64,000 bases of DNA from Chitinophagaceae bacterium IBVUCB1. Its GTDB lineage: Bacteria; Bacteroidota; Bacteroidia; Chitinophagales; Chitinophagaceae. Position numbers and translations under genes: made by a program. The stretch covers positions 644,744 through 708,743 of the forward strand of contig NFUW01000002.1 in NCBI GenBank assembly GCA_002127285.1, given 5' to 3'. Below, in pieces: positions 41,975 to 50,518 of the stretch. The notes below the pieces were generated by a model. It was not told where the DNA came from, searched no databases, and saw only the letters and a list, made by a program, of their open reading frames with translations. Within the stretch, counting starts at the first letter, position 1. Every line of letters starts with the position of its first letter.

Positions 41975-42730
41975 TTACTCTTCTCTCCACTCTTTACCCG
42001 TCAGGTTCAGAAATACATCTTCCAGATTGGCTTCTTTTACCTGTTTGGTGCGTTTAAAGCCTGTGGCTATCAGGTTATCTATCAATTCGTCAGGCGTATT
42101 GAGGGCTATGATAGCGCCGCTATCTACAATAGCTACCCTATCGCATAGCACTTCTGCCTCGTCCATATAGTGCGTAGTAATCACTACCGTAGTACCTCTG
42201 TCTCGCACTTGCTTTATCAGTTCCCACAAATTGCGTCGTGCTTGCGGGTCTAAACCTGTTGTTGGTTCGTCGAGGAAGATAATGGATGGCTCATTTATCA
42301 ATGTAGTAGCAATAGAAAAACGTTGCTTTTGCCCGCCTGATAATTCTTTGAATTTATTCTTTGCCTTATCACGCAAGTTCACGGTATCGAGCAGTGCCAA
42401 AGCATCCACACTACGATTATATAAACCTGCAAACAAGTCTATTATCTGCAACAGGTTCAGGTTGGGATAATAACCCGCAGCCTGTAGCTGCACACCTATA
42501 ATCTTTTTTATTTCGTTGGCATCTTTATCAAGGTTCAATCCCTTTACCCACACCTCGCCCGATGTTTTAGGGCGCAGTGTTTCTATTATTTCAAGCGTAG
42601 TGGTTTTGCCTGCACCGTTAGGCCCCAGCAAACCAAATATTTCGCCTTCTTTCACCTCAAAGCTGATGCCTTTAACGGCTGTAAAGTCACCGTATTTTTT
42701 TACCAGATTACTAACCCTGATGATGCTCAT
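41975..42730 (-). CDS. ABC transporter ATP-binding protein, orphan (ABC-2/export type)
   Basis: About 251 residues from the ATG at 42730 (MSIIRVSNLVKKYGDFTAVKG); three more codons are open upstream. Walker A GPNGAGKTT, Q-loop QLQAAGYYPN, signature LSGGQKQR, Walker B IIFLDEPTTGLD and H-loop TTHYMDEAE are intact. The C-terminal tail (DELIDNLIATGFKRTKQVKEANLEDVFLNLTG) is of the type found with ABC-2 exporters. No permease gene is adjacent. It converges on the HerA-like gene with a three-base gap. Confidence 0.93.
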   Translation of the reverse strand: MSIIRVSNLVKKYGDFTAVKGISFEVKEGEIFGLLGPNGAGKTTTLEIIETLRPKTSGEVWVKGLNLDKDANEIKKIIGVQLQAAGYYPNLNLLQIIDLFAGLYNRSVDALALLDTVNLRDKAKNKFKELSGGQKQRFSIATTLINEPSIIFLDEPTTGLDPQARRNLWELIKQVRDRGTTVVITTHYMDEAEVLCDRVAIVDSGAIIALNTPDELIDNLIATGFKRTKQVKEANLEDVFLNLTGKEWREE

Positions 42731-42754
42731 GCCATGCAAGTTAAGCCGTATTCG

Positions 42755-43711
42755 CTATTTTTCAATCAGGTAACAACACCTATGCAGCTTTCCTTGAAAA
42801 TCAAATGGCGTAGTGGCTGCTGTTATATCTTTTATATGTGGTGTGGGCAAACTGTCTTTATCCAGCACAAAGTTTCGGTAGTTGTTGCTGAAATATATTT
42901 TGCCACCATCCCTGCAACTTTTCAGCAGTTGCTTCAGCAGCCATACATGGTCGCGCTGCACATCAAATGTTTCTTCCATGCGTTTACTGTTAGAGAATGT
43001 TGGCGGGTCGCAAACGATGATGTCAAATGTATCGGCAGGCAGATTCTTTATTACTTCCATTACATCATCATGCACAAACTCATGTTTGGCGGCATCATAC
43101 AGTTTATTGTACTGCATATTGCGTTTAGCCCAGTTGATGTAGGTTTTAGATAAATCAACAGACGTAACACTTGCTGCACCACCATGCGCCGCATACACGC
43201 TGAAAGAACCTGTATAGCAAAACAAATTCAGCACCCGTTTACCCTTTGCCTCATCGCGCACCATATTGCGGGTAATGCGGTGGTCGAGAAACAAACCTGT
43301 ATCTAAATAATCCGTCAGGTTGATGATGAAGTTCAAACCACCTTCAGGCACTATGCGCTCTGTCTTTTGCTCTGCAAACTTTTCGTATTGTCCTTGCCTG
43401 CCTGCTTTGCGTTGGCGCACTTTCATGTAAATATTATCTACGGGCAGTTCCAATACTTTGGCTATCGTTTCCTTACATGCCTGCAACCATACTGCATGTT
43501 CATCATCTTCCATACCATGCTTGCGTTTATATTCAGCAGCATGTACCACGTCTTTATAAAGCTCTATGGCAAAAGGAAATTCGGGCAGGTCGTGGTCGTA
43601 GAAACGAAAACAGGCTACCTCTTGCCTGCGCGCCAACTTACTATAGTGTTTATACACCTTCGTTAGGCGGTTTTCAAACATCAATAGCTTGGCAGTATAA
43701 TCTTGTTGCAT
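42755..43711 (-). CDS. rlmK: Stand-alone RlmK-like 23S rRNA (guanine-N7) methyltransferase
   Basis: SAM-dependent methyltransferase of about 318 residues. It aligns by eye with the C-terminal half of the E. coli RlmKL fusion, which makes m7G2069: TGLFLDHRITRNMVRDEAKGKRVLNLFCYTGSFSVYAAHGGAASVTSVDLSKTYINWAKRN, and VCDPPTFSNSKRMEETFDVQRDH. The THUMP and RlmL half is absent, so this is the split form. The ATG at 43711 is chosen because the sequence from MQQDYTAKLLMFENRL is family-like; eight more codons are open. RlmI-type m5C enzymes are the main alternative. Confidence 0.85.
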   Translation of the reverse strand: MQQDYTAKLLMFENRLTKVYKHYSKLARRQEVACFRFYDHDLPEFPFAIELYKDVVHAAEYKRKHGMEDDEHAVWLQACKETIAKVLELPVDNIYMKVRQRKAGRQGQYEKFAEQKTERIVPEGGLNFIINLTDYLDTGLFLDHRITRNMVRDEAKGKRVLNLFCYTGSFSVYAAHGGAASVTSVDLSKTYINWAKRNMQYNKLYDAAKHEFVHDDVMEVIKNLPADTFDIIVCDPPTFSNSKRMEETFDVQRDHVWLLKQLLKSCRDGGKIYFSNNYRNFVLDKDSLPTPHIKDITAATTPFDFQGKLHRCCYLIEK

Positions 43712-43811
43712 TGGTGTGCAAGATACGGATAGCAAGATTATATCTTAATACTATAATTGGTATAAGGAAATAATATAATCATAAATGATGTATTATTGCA
43801 CATAACTGATG

Positions 43812-43819
43812 TAACTTTG
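43812..43819 (+). promoter_or_regulatory. -7 element of the porin gene
   Basis: TAACTTTG followed by CGCCGTC, the same 15-base string as the ndk promoter. It implies a leader of about 225 nt before the porin ATG, much longer than the 10-30 nt of other genes here. Confidence 0.6.
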
Positions 43820-43825
43820 CGCCGT

Positions 43826-44049
43826 CTAAATAAAAGCGTTGTGGAAAATCAATATCCCGGTGCAATACCCCAAACTACAATTGGGCAATCTCTTACCAGA
43901 ATCTCAACCATTCTTCTAAGTAGCTTTCAACTTTCAGGTTAGTAACCTGTATCAGTCTGTAAAAAACTGACCTGTACATACGGCTGCAATACAATTGCCG
44001 TATGCGCAATCGTGTACGCATATTTTTCAATCACACTAAACATAAAAAA
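43826..44049 (+). promoter_or_regulatory. Long structured leader of the porin gene, with possible leader peptide
   Basis: The leader holds an open frame GTG 43841 to TAG 43942 (33 codons, VENQYPGAIPQTTIGQSLTR at its start), the palindrome CAGGTTAGTAACCTG around its stop (43936-43950), a small stem TCAGT/ACTGA just after, and TACGGC/GCCGTA (43979-43984 and 43997-44002). This arrangement would suit control by attenuation or by a small ligand, but it matches no riboswitch class I know. Confidence 0.35.
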
Positions 44050-45468
44050 ATGAACCATTCAATTAAACATGCTTTATGCATTGCTTTGGCAGTGCTATCT
44101 ATTAACGTATATGCACAACAAAGTGCTTATAATCCAAACAGTGAGAAAATTATATCTTCAGAAGATGATGAGCCTGATGAACAGCAAGAAAAAATCCCCT
44201 TTAATAGCATGGACCTTACTTGGCAAAATGGCAACGATCGCCGCAGCCATTCAGCATTGCAAACCAAATACTTTACAGGCAGCATTATGCTGGATGCTAA
44301 TTACAATTACTCGTTCAACAATCCGATAGATAATACGGTGGTGGGCTCTACAGCCATGGCAAGGCACAACGAACTACAATTATCTTATGTAGGTTTGGGT
44401 GGAGAGTTCAATTATGAGGGAGCAAGAGCTAAGATTATGACACAATTCGGTACGCGTTCTACGGTAGTACCACGCAACGATTTCAGCCCTTATCGCGGGC
44501 AATATGAGCTTGCCAATGTGTACCGCTACCTTAGCGAGGCATATGCAGGCTACCACCTCAATGTGTGGCATGGCATCAATATAGATGCAGGTATGTTTAT
44601 GTCTTATATCGGGCTGAACTCTTATTATCAGGTAGAAAACTGGGAATATCAGGCTTCATTTACGTCTGATAATACGCCTTGGTTTTTTAATGGTGTCCGC
44701 ATACAAATCTTCCCTACAGAGAAATTGAAAATTGAACCTTGGATTATCAATGGATGGCAAAGCTATGGAAAGTTTAATAGTATGCCCGGTTTAGGGATGA
44801 ACATAACATGGTGTCCCAAAGAGCATATCAAATTACTCACCAACGATTATTATGGTACAGATGCCGCCAATATACCAGACAGAAAAAGATTTCACTCAGA
44901 CAATAGCTTACTCGTACGATACTATAACCGCCCCCAATCAAAAGGTATCAGCCGTATGGCTTTCTCGCTAACCGGCGACTTTGGCTTTGAAACAGGTGGT
45001 GGTGTCAGGGCTTTTAATGGAGATAGCACTACACCTGCTCAGCACTTCATTAGCGGTATGTTGTATAACCGTGTATGGTTTAACAAAAATAAATTTGCAT
45101 GGACTATTGGTGGTGGTTATATGACAAATCCAGGCAGGTATCTCGTATTATATCCAACTGGTGATGCAAGCCCTTTGCCCAATCCAAACAATCCAACCCA
45201 AACAGCAGGCAGTAATCCTTTCAGTGCCAATCCGGGCGACCAGTTTCAGGGATGGGACTACTCTACCAATATAGATTGGATGCCCAACCAGAGTATTACT
45301 TTCCGGTTAGAATATGTACACCGCGAAGCAAGCGTACCCTACTTCGCAGGTCGTGGTGGTGTTACTTCGCCAACAGGCTACACTACTACGGCCGTGCCAA
45401 CTGGCTGGAAACCTGACTTGGTAAAAGCAGAAGACCGCATTATTCTGGCATTACTTTTCAGACTATAA
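44050..45468 (+). CDS. Outer-membrane porin, OmpL-like beta-barrel
   Basis: About 472 residues from the ATG at 44050, which gives the signal peptide MNHSIKHALCIALAVLSINVYAQ; the frame extends 16 codons upstream, into the leader. An acidic linker (SSEDDEPDEQQEK) is followed by a barrel with many aromatic-rich alternating strands and a C-terminus ILALLFRL typical of the last strand. It resembles the putative porin-2 (OmpL-like) family of Bacteroidota. The solute is unknown. Confidence 0.88.
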   Translation: MNHSIKHALCIALAVLSINVYAQQSAYNPNSEKIISSEDDEPDEQQEKIPFNSMDLTWQNGNDRRSHSALQTKYFTGSIMLDANYNYSFNNPIDNTVVGSTAMARHNELQLSYVGLGGEFNYEGARAKIMTQFGTRSTVVPRNDFSPYRGQYELANVYRYLSEAYAGYHLNVWHGINIDAGMFMSYIGLNSYYQVENWEYQASFTSDNTPWFFNGVRIQIFPTEKLKIEPWIINGWQSYGKFNSMPGLGMNITWCPKEHIKLLTNDYYGTDAANIPDRKRFHSDNSLLVRYYNRPQSKGISRMAFSLTGDFGFETGGGVRAFNGDSTTPAQHFISGMLYNRVWFNKNKFAWTIGGGYMTNPGRYLVLYPTGDASPLPNPNNPTQTAGSNPFSANPGDQFQGWDYSTNIDWMPNQSITFRLEYVHREASVPYFAGRGGVTSPTGYTTTAVPTGWKPDLVKAEDRIILALLFRL

Positions 45469-45480
45469 ATAATATAAGTA

Positions 45481-45510
45481 ATCCACTATATACTTTTGTA
45501 TATAGTGGAT
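45481..45510. terminator. Terminator after the porin gene
   Basis: ATCCACTATATAC (45481-45493) pairs perfectly over 13 bp with GTATATAGTGGAT (45498-45510), loop TTTT, followed by TGTTGTTTT. It lies between converging genes. Confidence 0.8.
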
Positions 45511-45525
45511 TGTTGTTTTACCACA

Positions 45526-46176
45526 TCAATTATAGGTAACCTGTTTGGCGGGTGGTGGTGTGTATTGTTTTTTCTTGTTGTGTGGCATCTTGCTTTCGCG
45601 CTTCAGGTATATCAGGCTATCGGCTTTGCTCATCGGGTAGTCTTTATGATATACCAGTTCATCTATCTGATAATCTTCCTCTCGCACCAACCTGCCGTTG
45701 TCTGCATCGTAAAACCGCCAAGTACCATGTTTCAGTGTACTCCTTTCAGTTGGTATTATACGCCTTGTTTCTTTGTGCGATACAGGATCTATAACATCAA
45801 TGGTATCGTGTGAGTATCTGGGGTTCAATCCGCGATAATAGCCAATACAGGTAACCCTGCCGTTTTCATAATACTTCACCTCACCATCCAGTACATTGTT
45901 TCGGTAAGTTTCTATAGATGTAAGCCTGCCTTCGCCATCCAGTTTGTACCAAAGTCCTGCTTTATTGCCCTCGTCGTATGTGCCAAATTCTGTATAGCCT
46001 GCCTCTCCCATACGGGCAGGCATAGATACCAACCACATGCCCGTCTTTTTGCCTTTTGTATCTTTTTTATTGATGTCGCCCTGCGGTATAGCAGGTGTGT
46101 TGGTTTTAGATGATTGTGCCTTTGCAGGCTGCAATACCTGCAAACACACATAAGATATCAGTAGTATATACTTCAT
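45526..46176 (-). CDS. MORN-repeat (YwqK-like) secreted protein
   Basis: 216 residues with signal peptide MKYILLISYVCLQVLQPAKAQ. MORN-type repeats with G-x-W/E-x-Y patterns are visible: KGKKTGMWLVS, GNKAGLWYKLDGEGRL, VLDGEVKYYENGRVTCIGYY and LKHGTWRFYDADNGRLV. Often annotated as YwqK-family antitoxin, but no toxin partner is next to it and that role is doubtful for an exported protein. Its start is ten bases from the stop of the iscA-like gene. Confidence 0.85.
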   Translation of the reverse strand: MKYILLISYVCLQVLQPAKAQSSKTNTPAIPQGDINKKDTKGKKTGMWLVSMPARMGEAGYTEFGTYDEGNKAGLWYKLDGEGRLTSIETYRNNVLDGEVKYYENGRVTCIGYYRGLNPRYSHDTIDVIDPVSHKETRRIIPTERSTLKHGTWRFYDADNGRLVREEDYQIDELVYHKDYPMSKADSLIYLKRESKMPHNKKKQYTPPPAKQVTYN

Positions 46177-46186
46177 TCAGTTTTTA

Positions 46187-46534
46187 CTATACGGCAAAAG
46201 AGCTACCGCAACCACAAGTGCTGCTGGCATTCGGGTTTTTAAATACAAACCCTCTTGCGTTCAGCCCGTCTTCAAAATCTACCGTCATACCAAAGAGGTA
46301 GATGCCGTGTGCTTTCTTCATCAATACGGGTATGCCCTGTATTTCATAGGTTTCGTCGTCAGCTTCTTTCGCGTCAAACCCCAACACATAACTCATACCC
46401 GAACAGCCCCCACCCTTTACGCCTATGCGCAGATTTTGTGTAGCATCAAAATCAGGTGCAGCCATCAGCCTTTTTATTTCTTCTATGGCACCTGCCGTCA
46501 GGCTCACGGGGCTTTGCACTAATGTTTCCATCAC
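46187..46534 (-). CDS. A-type iron-sulfur carrier (IscA/ErpA/HesB family)
   Basis: 115 residues. The three conserved cysteines are present in GGGCSGMSY and near the end in STCGCGSSF; the core VSLTAGAIEEIKRLM and GIPVLMKKAHGIYLFGMTVDFEDGLNARGFVFKNPNA fits A-type carriers that hand Fe-S clusters to target enzymes. Start at either of two adjacent Met codons. A textbook promoter lies 15 bases upstream. It is followed on the same strand by the MORN protein gene. Confidence 0.95.
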   Translation of the reverse strand: MMETLVQSPVSLTAGAIEEIKRLMAAPDFDATQNLRIGVKGGGCSGMSYVLGFDAKEADDETYEIQGIPVLMKKAHGIYLFGMTVDFEDGLNARGFVFKNPNASSTCGCGSSFAV

Positions 46535-46548
46535 TTATCTGTTTTTTA

Positions 46549-46580
46549 CAAATTTACCACCTGCTGGCAGCCTATCCAAA
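46549..46580 (-). promoter_or_regulatory. Complete Bacteroidota promoter of the iscA-like gene
   Basis: On the minus strand TTTG (46577-46580) is followed after exactly 20 bases by TAAATTTG (46549-46556). This is the best -33/-7 pair in the window. Confidence 0.7.
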
Positions 46581-46660
46581 TAGGTATAAACTAAGCAGGG
46601 ATAGATAGCATATTAAATATATAGAAAACTATTGGTATAATGTATGTTGCGGAACATTTT

Positions 46661-46668
46661 TATATTTG
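46661..46668 (+). promoter_or_regulatory. -7 element of frr
   Basis: TATATTTG followed by CCGTCC, 25 bases before the ATG. Confidence 0.6.
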
Positions 46669-46693
46669 CCGTCCATAAATAATCACTCTTAGC

Positions 46694-47257
46694 ATGAGCG
46701 AATCAATAGATAGTATTTACGACAATGCAGCAAGCTTGATGAAAAAAGCCATTACCCATCTGGAAACGGAACTGAGCCGCATACGAGCTGGCAAAGCCAA
46801 CGTAGCCATACTGGACGGTGTATTTGTAGAGTATTATGGTGCGGCTACGGCATTATCTGGCGTTGCCAACGTTACTACACCCGATGCGCGTACTATATCT
46901 ATCCAACCATGGGAAAAGAATATGCTGGGTGCTATTGAAAAAGCCATCATAGCAAGCAATATAGGTCTGAACCCGCAAAACGATGGTAATATCATCCGCC
47001 TGTTTTTACCACCACTTACCGAAGAACGCCGTAAAGAACTGGTGAAGCGTGTAAACGGAGAAGGCGAACAAGCCAAAATATCTGTACGCACCATACGCAG
47101 AGATGCCATTGAAGACATCAAAAAACTGCAAAAAGACGGACTGAGTGAAGATGCTGCTAAAGATGCAGAGGGCAGAATACAAGGGCTAACGGATAAACAC
47201 ATTGCATTAGTTGACCAGCACTGCAAAGACAAAGACAAAGAGATAATGACAGTATAA
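46694..47257 (+). CDS. frr: Ribosome recycling factor
   Basis: Splits the post-termination ribosome together with EF-G. 187 residues, the normal size. Family motifs: ELSRIRAGKANVAILDGVFVEYYGAATALSGVANVTTPDARTISIQPWEK, GLNPQNDGNIIRLFLPPLTEERRKELVKRV and RTIRRDAIEDIKKL. Usually next to pyrH; here it stands alone with its own promoter and terminator. Confidence 0.97.
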   Translation: MSESIDSIYDNAASLMKKAITHLETELSRIRAGKANVAILDGVFVEYYGAATALSGVANVTTPDARTISIQPWEKNMLGAIEKAIIASNIGLNPQNDGNIIRLFLPPLTEERRKELVKRVNGEGEQAKISVRTIRRDAIEDIKKLQKDGLSEDAAKDAEGRIQGLTDKHIALVDQHCKDKDKEIMTV

Positions 47258-47260
47258 CAC

Positions 47261-47289
47261 AAAACCCTGACTGTACGGTCAGGGTTTTT
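47261..47289 (+). terminator. Terminator of frr
   Basis: AAAACCCTGAC (47261-47271) pairs with GTCAGGGTTTTT (47278-47289), followed by T's. It reaches two bases into the 3' end of the converging EVE gene. Confidence 0.85.
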
Positions 47290-47695
47290 ACATTCCACCC
47301 ATTTTCATTATCAATTTATATTCTTCAGGCTTTACTGTGCCAACACTCAATCTGCTGAGGCGCACGAGATCCATGTCTTTTAGTGCTGGTGTAGCCTTAA
47401 TATCAGCAAGCGTTACTGGTTTTGGCATGGCTTTTAGTGGTTTTAAATCCACCACTACCCAATTAGCGTCATCAGTTGTAGGGTCTTGATAGGCAGTTTT
47501 TACTACTTCGGCTATACCTACTATTGCCAACCCTTCGTTGCTATGATAAAACAGTACATGGTCGCCTTTAGCCATTGCTTTCAGATTATTTCGTGCGGCA
47601 TAGTTGCGTACACCATCCCAATGGGTTTTCTTGTCTTTTACAAACTGTTCCCAACTATATTTAAACGGTTCTGATTTTACGAGCCAGTAGTTCAT
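47288..47695 (-). CDS. EVE-domain protein
   Basis: 135 residues forming a single EVE (PUA-like) domain: MNYWLVKSEPFKYSWEQF, WDGVRNYAARNNLKAM, GDHVLFYHSNEGLAIVGIAEV and the aromatic cage residues expected for binding modified bases. EVE proteins bind modified nucleic acid bases; here the target is unknown. It follows a methyltransferase gene by six bases on the same strand, so the two probably form an operon. Confidence 0.93.
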   Translation of the reverse strand: MNYWLVKSEPFKYSWEQFVKDKKTHWDGVRNYAARNNLKAMAKGDHVLFYHSNEGLAIVGIAEVVKTAYQDPTTDDANWVVVDLKPLKAMPKPVTLADIKATPALKDMDLVRLSRLSVGTVKPEEYKLIMKMGGM

Positions 47696-47701
47696 GTATT
47701 G

Positions 47702-48448
47702 TTATTTACGTAGTAAAAATATTTCTTCTTTCTTAAAAACGCATCGCTCCTTTATTTGTTCAGGCAAGGCTGCTTCATAGCCAGCATACTCCATGCTAAA
47801 GCCTGCTGCTAAGAAACGCTGTATATAATCTCTTCCATATATACGCACATGGTCGCTCTGCCCATAGTATTGCTTCCTTGCTTCAGGTGTGGTAATAGAC
47901 ACATCTTCGTAAGTATGCTCCCTGTCAGCCTGATAAGGCACTTGCAATATGGCACTACCGCCTGTTTTCAGCACACGGTATATTTCGCTTAAGGCTTTGG
48001 CATCGTCTTGCACATGCTCCAGTACATGTATGGCTATTACTATATCTAGACTGGCATCTTCAAAAGGCAGTGTAGTTATATCTACGTTCAGTGTGTCGGG
48101 AGGGTAGCTGTAACCTGCTTCAAACTTATCGGCAGGCAGGTAGTTGGTTTGCAGTTGTTTTTTGAAAACATTGTACAGGCACTGTTCGGGTGCTATATGC
48201 AGCAGGCGTGCAGATGCACTTATCAAACCTTTATCCTGTATAAAATAATACAACAACCGTGTACGCTCCAGCGAGCCGCAGTTGGGGCATTGTGCATTAG
48301 CGCGGTTCAGGTAAGGGAAAAAGCTGCTGTAGGTACTACCGCATACGTTGCACGCTACATTATTGCCTTTCAGTAATCTTGCCAGCAAGGCACGTTTCAG
48401 CTTTTTTCTTAGTTTGGCTATCACGGCTGCTATATTAAGCAAAGACAT
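47702..48448 (-). CDS. Class I SAM-dependent methyltransferase with N-terminal zinc ribbon
   Basis: 248 residues. The N-terminus has a four-Cys ribbon, CNVCGS and CPNCGS (about 36-39 and 56-59), then a short linker LERTRLLYYFIQDKGLI and the methyltransferase core: LLHIAPEQCLYNVF, LNVDITTLPFEDASLDIVIAIHVLEHVQDD and ALSEIYRVLKTGGSAIL. Similar enzymes occur in polysaccharide or natural-product gene groups; no substrate can be named. Upstream gene of the EVE pair. Confidence 0.9.
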   Translation of the reverse strand: MSLLNIAAVIAKLRKKLKRALLARLLKGNNVACNVCGSTYSSFFPYLNRANAQCPNCGSLERTRLLYYFIQDKGLISASARLLHIAPEQCLYNVFKKQLQTNYLPADKFEAGYSYPPDTLNVDITTLPFEDASLDIVIAIHVLEHVQDDAKALSEIYRVLKTGGSAILQVPYQADREHTYEDVSITTPEARKQYYGQSDHVRIYGRDYIQRFLAAGFSMEYAGYEAALPEQIKERCVFKKEEIFLLRK

Positions 48449-48517
48449 CTAATTTATCTCTACCTGCGAATAGAAACAAGTTTGGCACATTATATGTTAC
48501 ATATCATAAATATGCGC

Positions 48518-48525
48518 TAACTTTG
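48518..48525 (+). promoter_or_regulatory. -7 element of kup
   Basis: TAACTTTG followed by CGCGCTG, 28 bases before the GTG start. Confidence 0.6.
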
Positions 48526-48553
48526 CGCGCTGTAATAAACAACCGCATCTTCT

Positions 48554-50515
48554 GTGGGCCACAAAAATCTTAATAAAGCCAGTTTTGCAGGGCTTATCAT
48601 TGCGCTCGGCATCATCTACGGCGATATCGGTACTTCACCGCTTTACGTTTTCAACGCAATCTGTAATGGCAAAGAAATAAGTGAGCTACTCATTATTGGT
48701 GGCTTGTCTTGTATCATCTGGACACTGACACTACAAACGACCGTTAAATATGTATTACTGACGTTAAAGGCAGATAATAAGGGTGAGGGTGGCATTTTCT
48801 CGCTATTCGCTCTTGTGCGCAGGCATGGCAAGTGGACTGTGTTTCCTGCTATGGTAGGTGGTGCTGCACTACTTGCAGATGGTATGATAACCCCGCCCAT
48901 ATCGGTAGCATCTGCCGTTGAGGGTTTGCGCAATATACCTGTACTACATGATATTACTGACTGGACTATAGTTAATATTATACTGGCAATTATCACCGCA
49001 TTATTCTTCTTTCAGCAATTTGGTACAGGCACAATAGGCAAGGCTTTCGGACCTATTATGACCTTATGGTTTCTGATGCTGGCAGTATTAGGTGTCTATC
49101 ATATCAACGACGATTGGAGCATACTAAAAGCTTTTAACCCTGCTTATGCAGTAGAGTTGCTAACAATGTACCCTAAAGGGTTTTGGATATTGGGAGCTGT
49201 GTTTCTTTGTACTACTGGTGCTGAAGCATTATACTCCGACCTTGGACACTGTGGCAGGGGCAATATCCGTATCTCATGGATATTTGTAAAATCATCCCTG
49301 ATACTTAACTATCTGGGGCAAGGTGCATGGCTGCTTACACAAAAAGGCAAAGTGTGGGATAGTTCTGCACTAAACCCATTCTACGAATTAATGCCGCAAT
49401 GGTTTTTGCTGCCGGGTATCATTATTGCCACTATGGCCGCCATTATTGCAAGTCAGGCTTTGATTTCAGGTTCGTTTACACTCATCAGTGAGGCCATCAA
49501 ACTAAACCTATGGCCGAAAATGAAAATCAATTACCCTACCGCAGAACGGGGACAATTATTCATACCGGGCATCAATTTCCTCTTGTTTGCAGGGTGTACA
49601 AGTGTGGTGCTGATATTCCAAAAATCATCGAATATGGAAGCGGCTTACGGATTAGCCATTACATTGTGCATGATTATGACATCTTGCCTGTTTGCCTATT
49701 ATATGTTCATCAAGAGAGTACCTATTATTTGGATTGCGGCGTACTTGTTTATATTCCTTAGTATTGAATTTTCATTCCTTGTAGCAAATCTGGAGAAATT
49801 TCCACACGGCGGTTATGTAGCATTGATTGTAGGTGGTGTGCTATTTCTTGTTATGATTGCATGGTACAAGGCTCGCAAAATCAAAAACCGATATGTGGAG
49901 TTTGTGCGGCTTGAAGATTATGTACCTATATTACAAGAGTTGAGTAATGATAAAACCATCCCTAAATACTCTACACACTTAGTGTACCTGACAAGTGCCA
50001 ACAACCCCAAAGAGATAGAGCACAAAATCATCTTCTCCATACTGTACCGCAAACCCAAACGTGCAGATATATATTGGTTCGTACACGTAGATGTATTGGA
50101 CGACCCCTATACGATGGAGTATGCCGTGCAGACGATTGTACCCAACGAAATCATCCGTATCGAGTTCCGTTTAGGTTTCCGTGTAGAGCATAAAATACAG
50201 CTCATGTTCCGCAAAGTAGTAGAGGACATGGTGCAGAATAAAGAGGTGAATGTGGTAAGCCGTTACGAATCACTTAGTAAGAATAACGTGAAAGGAGATT
50301 TCCGTTTTATTGTAATGGAAAAATTCCTCTCTCGCGATAATGATTTACCATTGTGGGAACGCTTGGTGATGCGTGGCTATTTTATGCTGAAAAAGATAAG
50401 CCTGTCGGAAGAGCGTGGTTTCGGGCTCGACTCGTCAGACGTGACGGTAGAGAAATACCCTATTATCGTATCCAATGTTTCAGACTTCAATTTGAAAAGG
50501 ATTGAGGAAGATTAA
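48554..50515 (+). CDS. kup: Low-affinity potassium uptake protein Kup
   Basis: Inner-membrane K+/H+ symporter of 653 residues with about twelve membrane segments and a C-terminal cytosolic domain of about 200 residues. The N-terminus ASFAGLIIALGIIYGDIGTSPLYVFNAI is the family signature; TLKADNKGEGGIFSLFALVRR and TTGAEALYSDLGHCG follow. The start codon is GTG at 48554: no ATG precedes the signature, and the promoter lies at the usual distance. Stands alone, converging on lpxK. Confidence 0.96.
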   Translation: MGHKNLNKASFAGLIIALGIIYGDIGTSPLYVFNAICNGKEISELLIIGGLSCIIWTLTLQTTVKYVLLTLKADNKGEGGIFSLFALVRRHGKWTVFPAMVGGAALLADGMITPPISVASAVEGLRNIPVLHDITDWTIVNIILAIITALFFFQQFGTGTIGKAFGPIMTLWFLMLAVLGVYHINDDWSILKAFNPAYAVELLTMYPKGFWILGAVFLCTTGAEALYSDLGHCGRGNIRISWIFVKSSLILNYLGQGAWLLTQKGKVWDSSALNPFYELMPQWFLLPGIIIATMAAIIASQALISGSFTLISEAIKLNLWPKMKINYPTAERGQLFIPGINFLLFAGCTSVVLIFQKSSNMEAAYGLAITLCMIMTSCLFAYYMFIKRVPIIWIAAYLFIFLSIEFSFLVANLEKFPHGGYVALIVGGVLFLVMIAWYKARKIKNRYVEFVRLEDYVPILQELSNDKTIPKYSTHLVYLTSANNPKEIEHKIIFSILYRKPKRADIYWFVHVDVLDDPYTMEYAVQTIVPNEIIRIEFRLGFRVEHKIQLMFRKVVEDMVQNKEVNVVSRYESLSKNNVKGDFRFIVMEKFLSRDNDLPLWERLVMRGYFMLKKISLSEERGFGLDSSDVTVEKYPIIVSNVSDFNLKRIEED

Positions 50516-50518
50516 GGG

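Noticed and set aside
43826-44049. Known riboswitch in the porin leader
   Set aside because: I looked for TPP, cobalamin, SAM-II, fluoride and guanidine core motifs and saw none.
45526-46176. Toxin-antitoxin call for the YwqK-like protein
   Set aside because: The protein has a signal peptide and MORN repeats and no toxin partner; the family name alone is not evidence.
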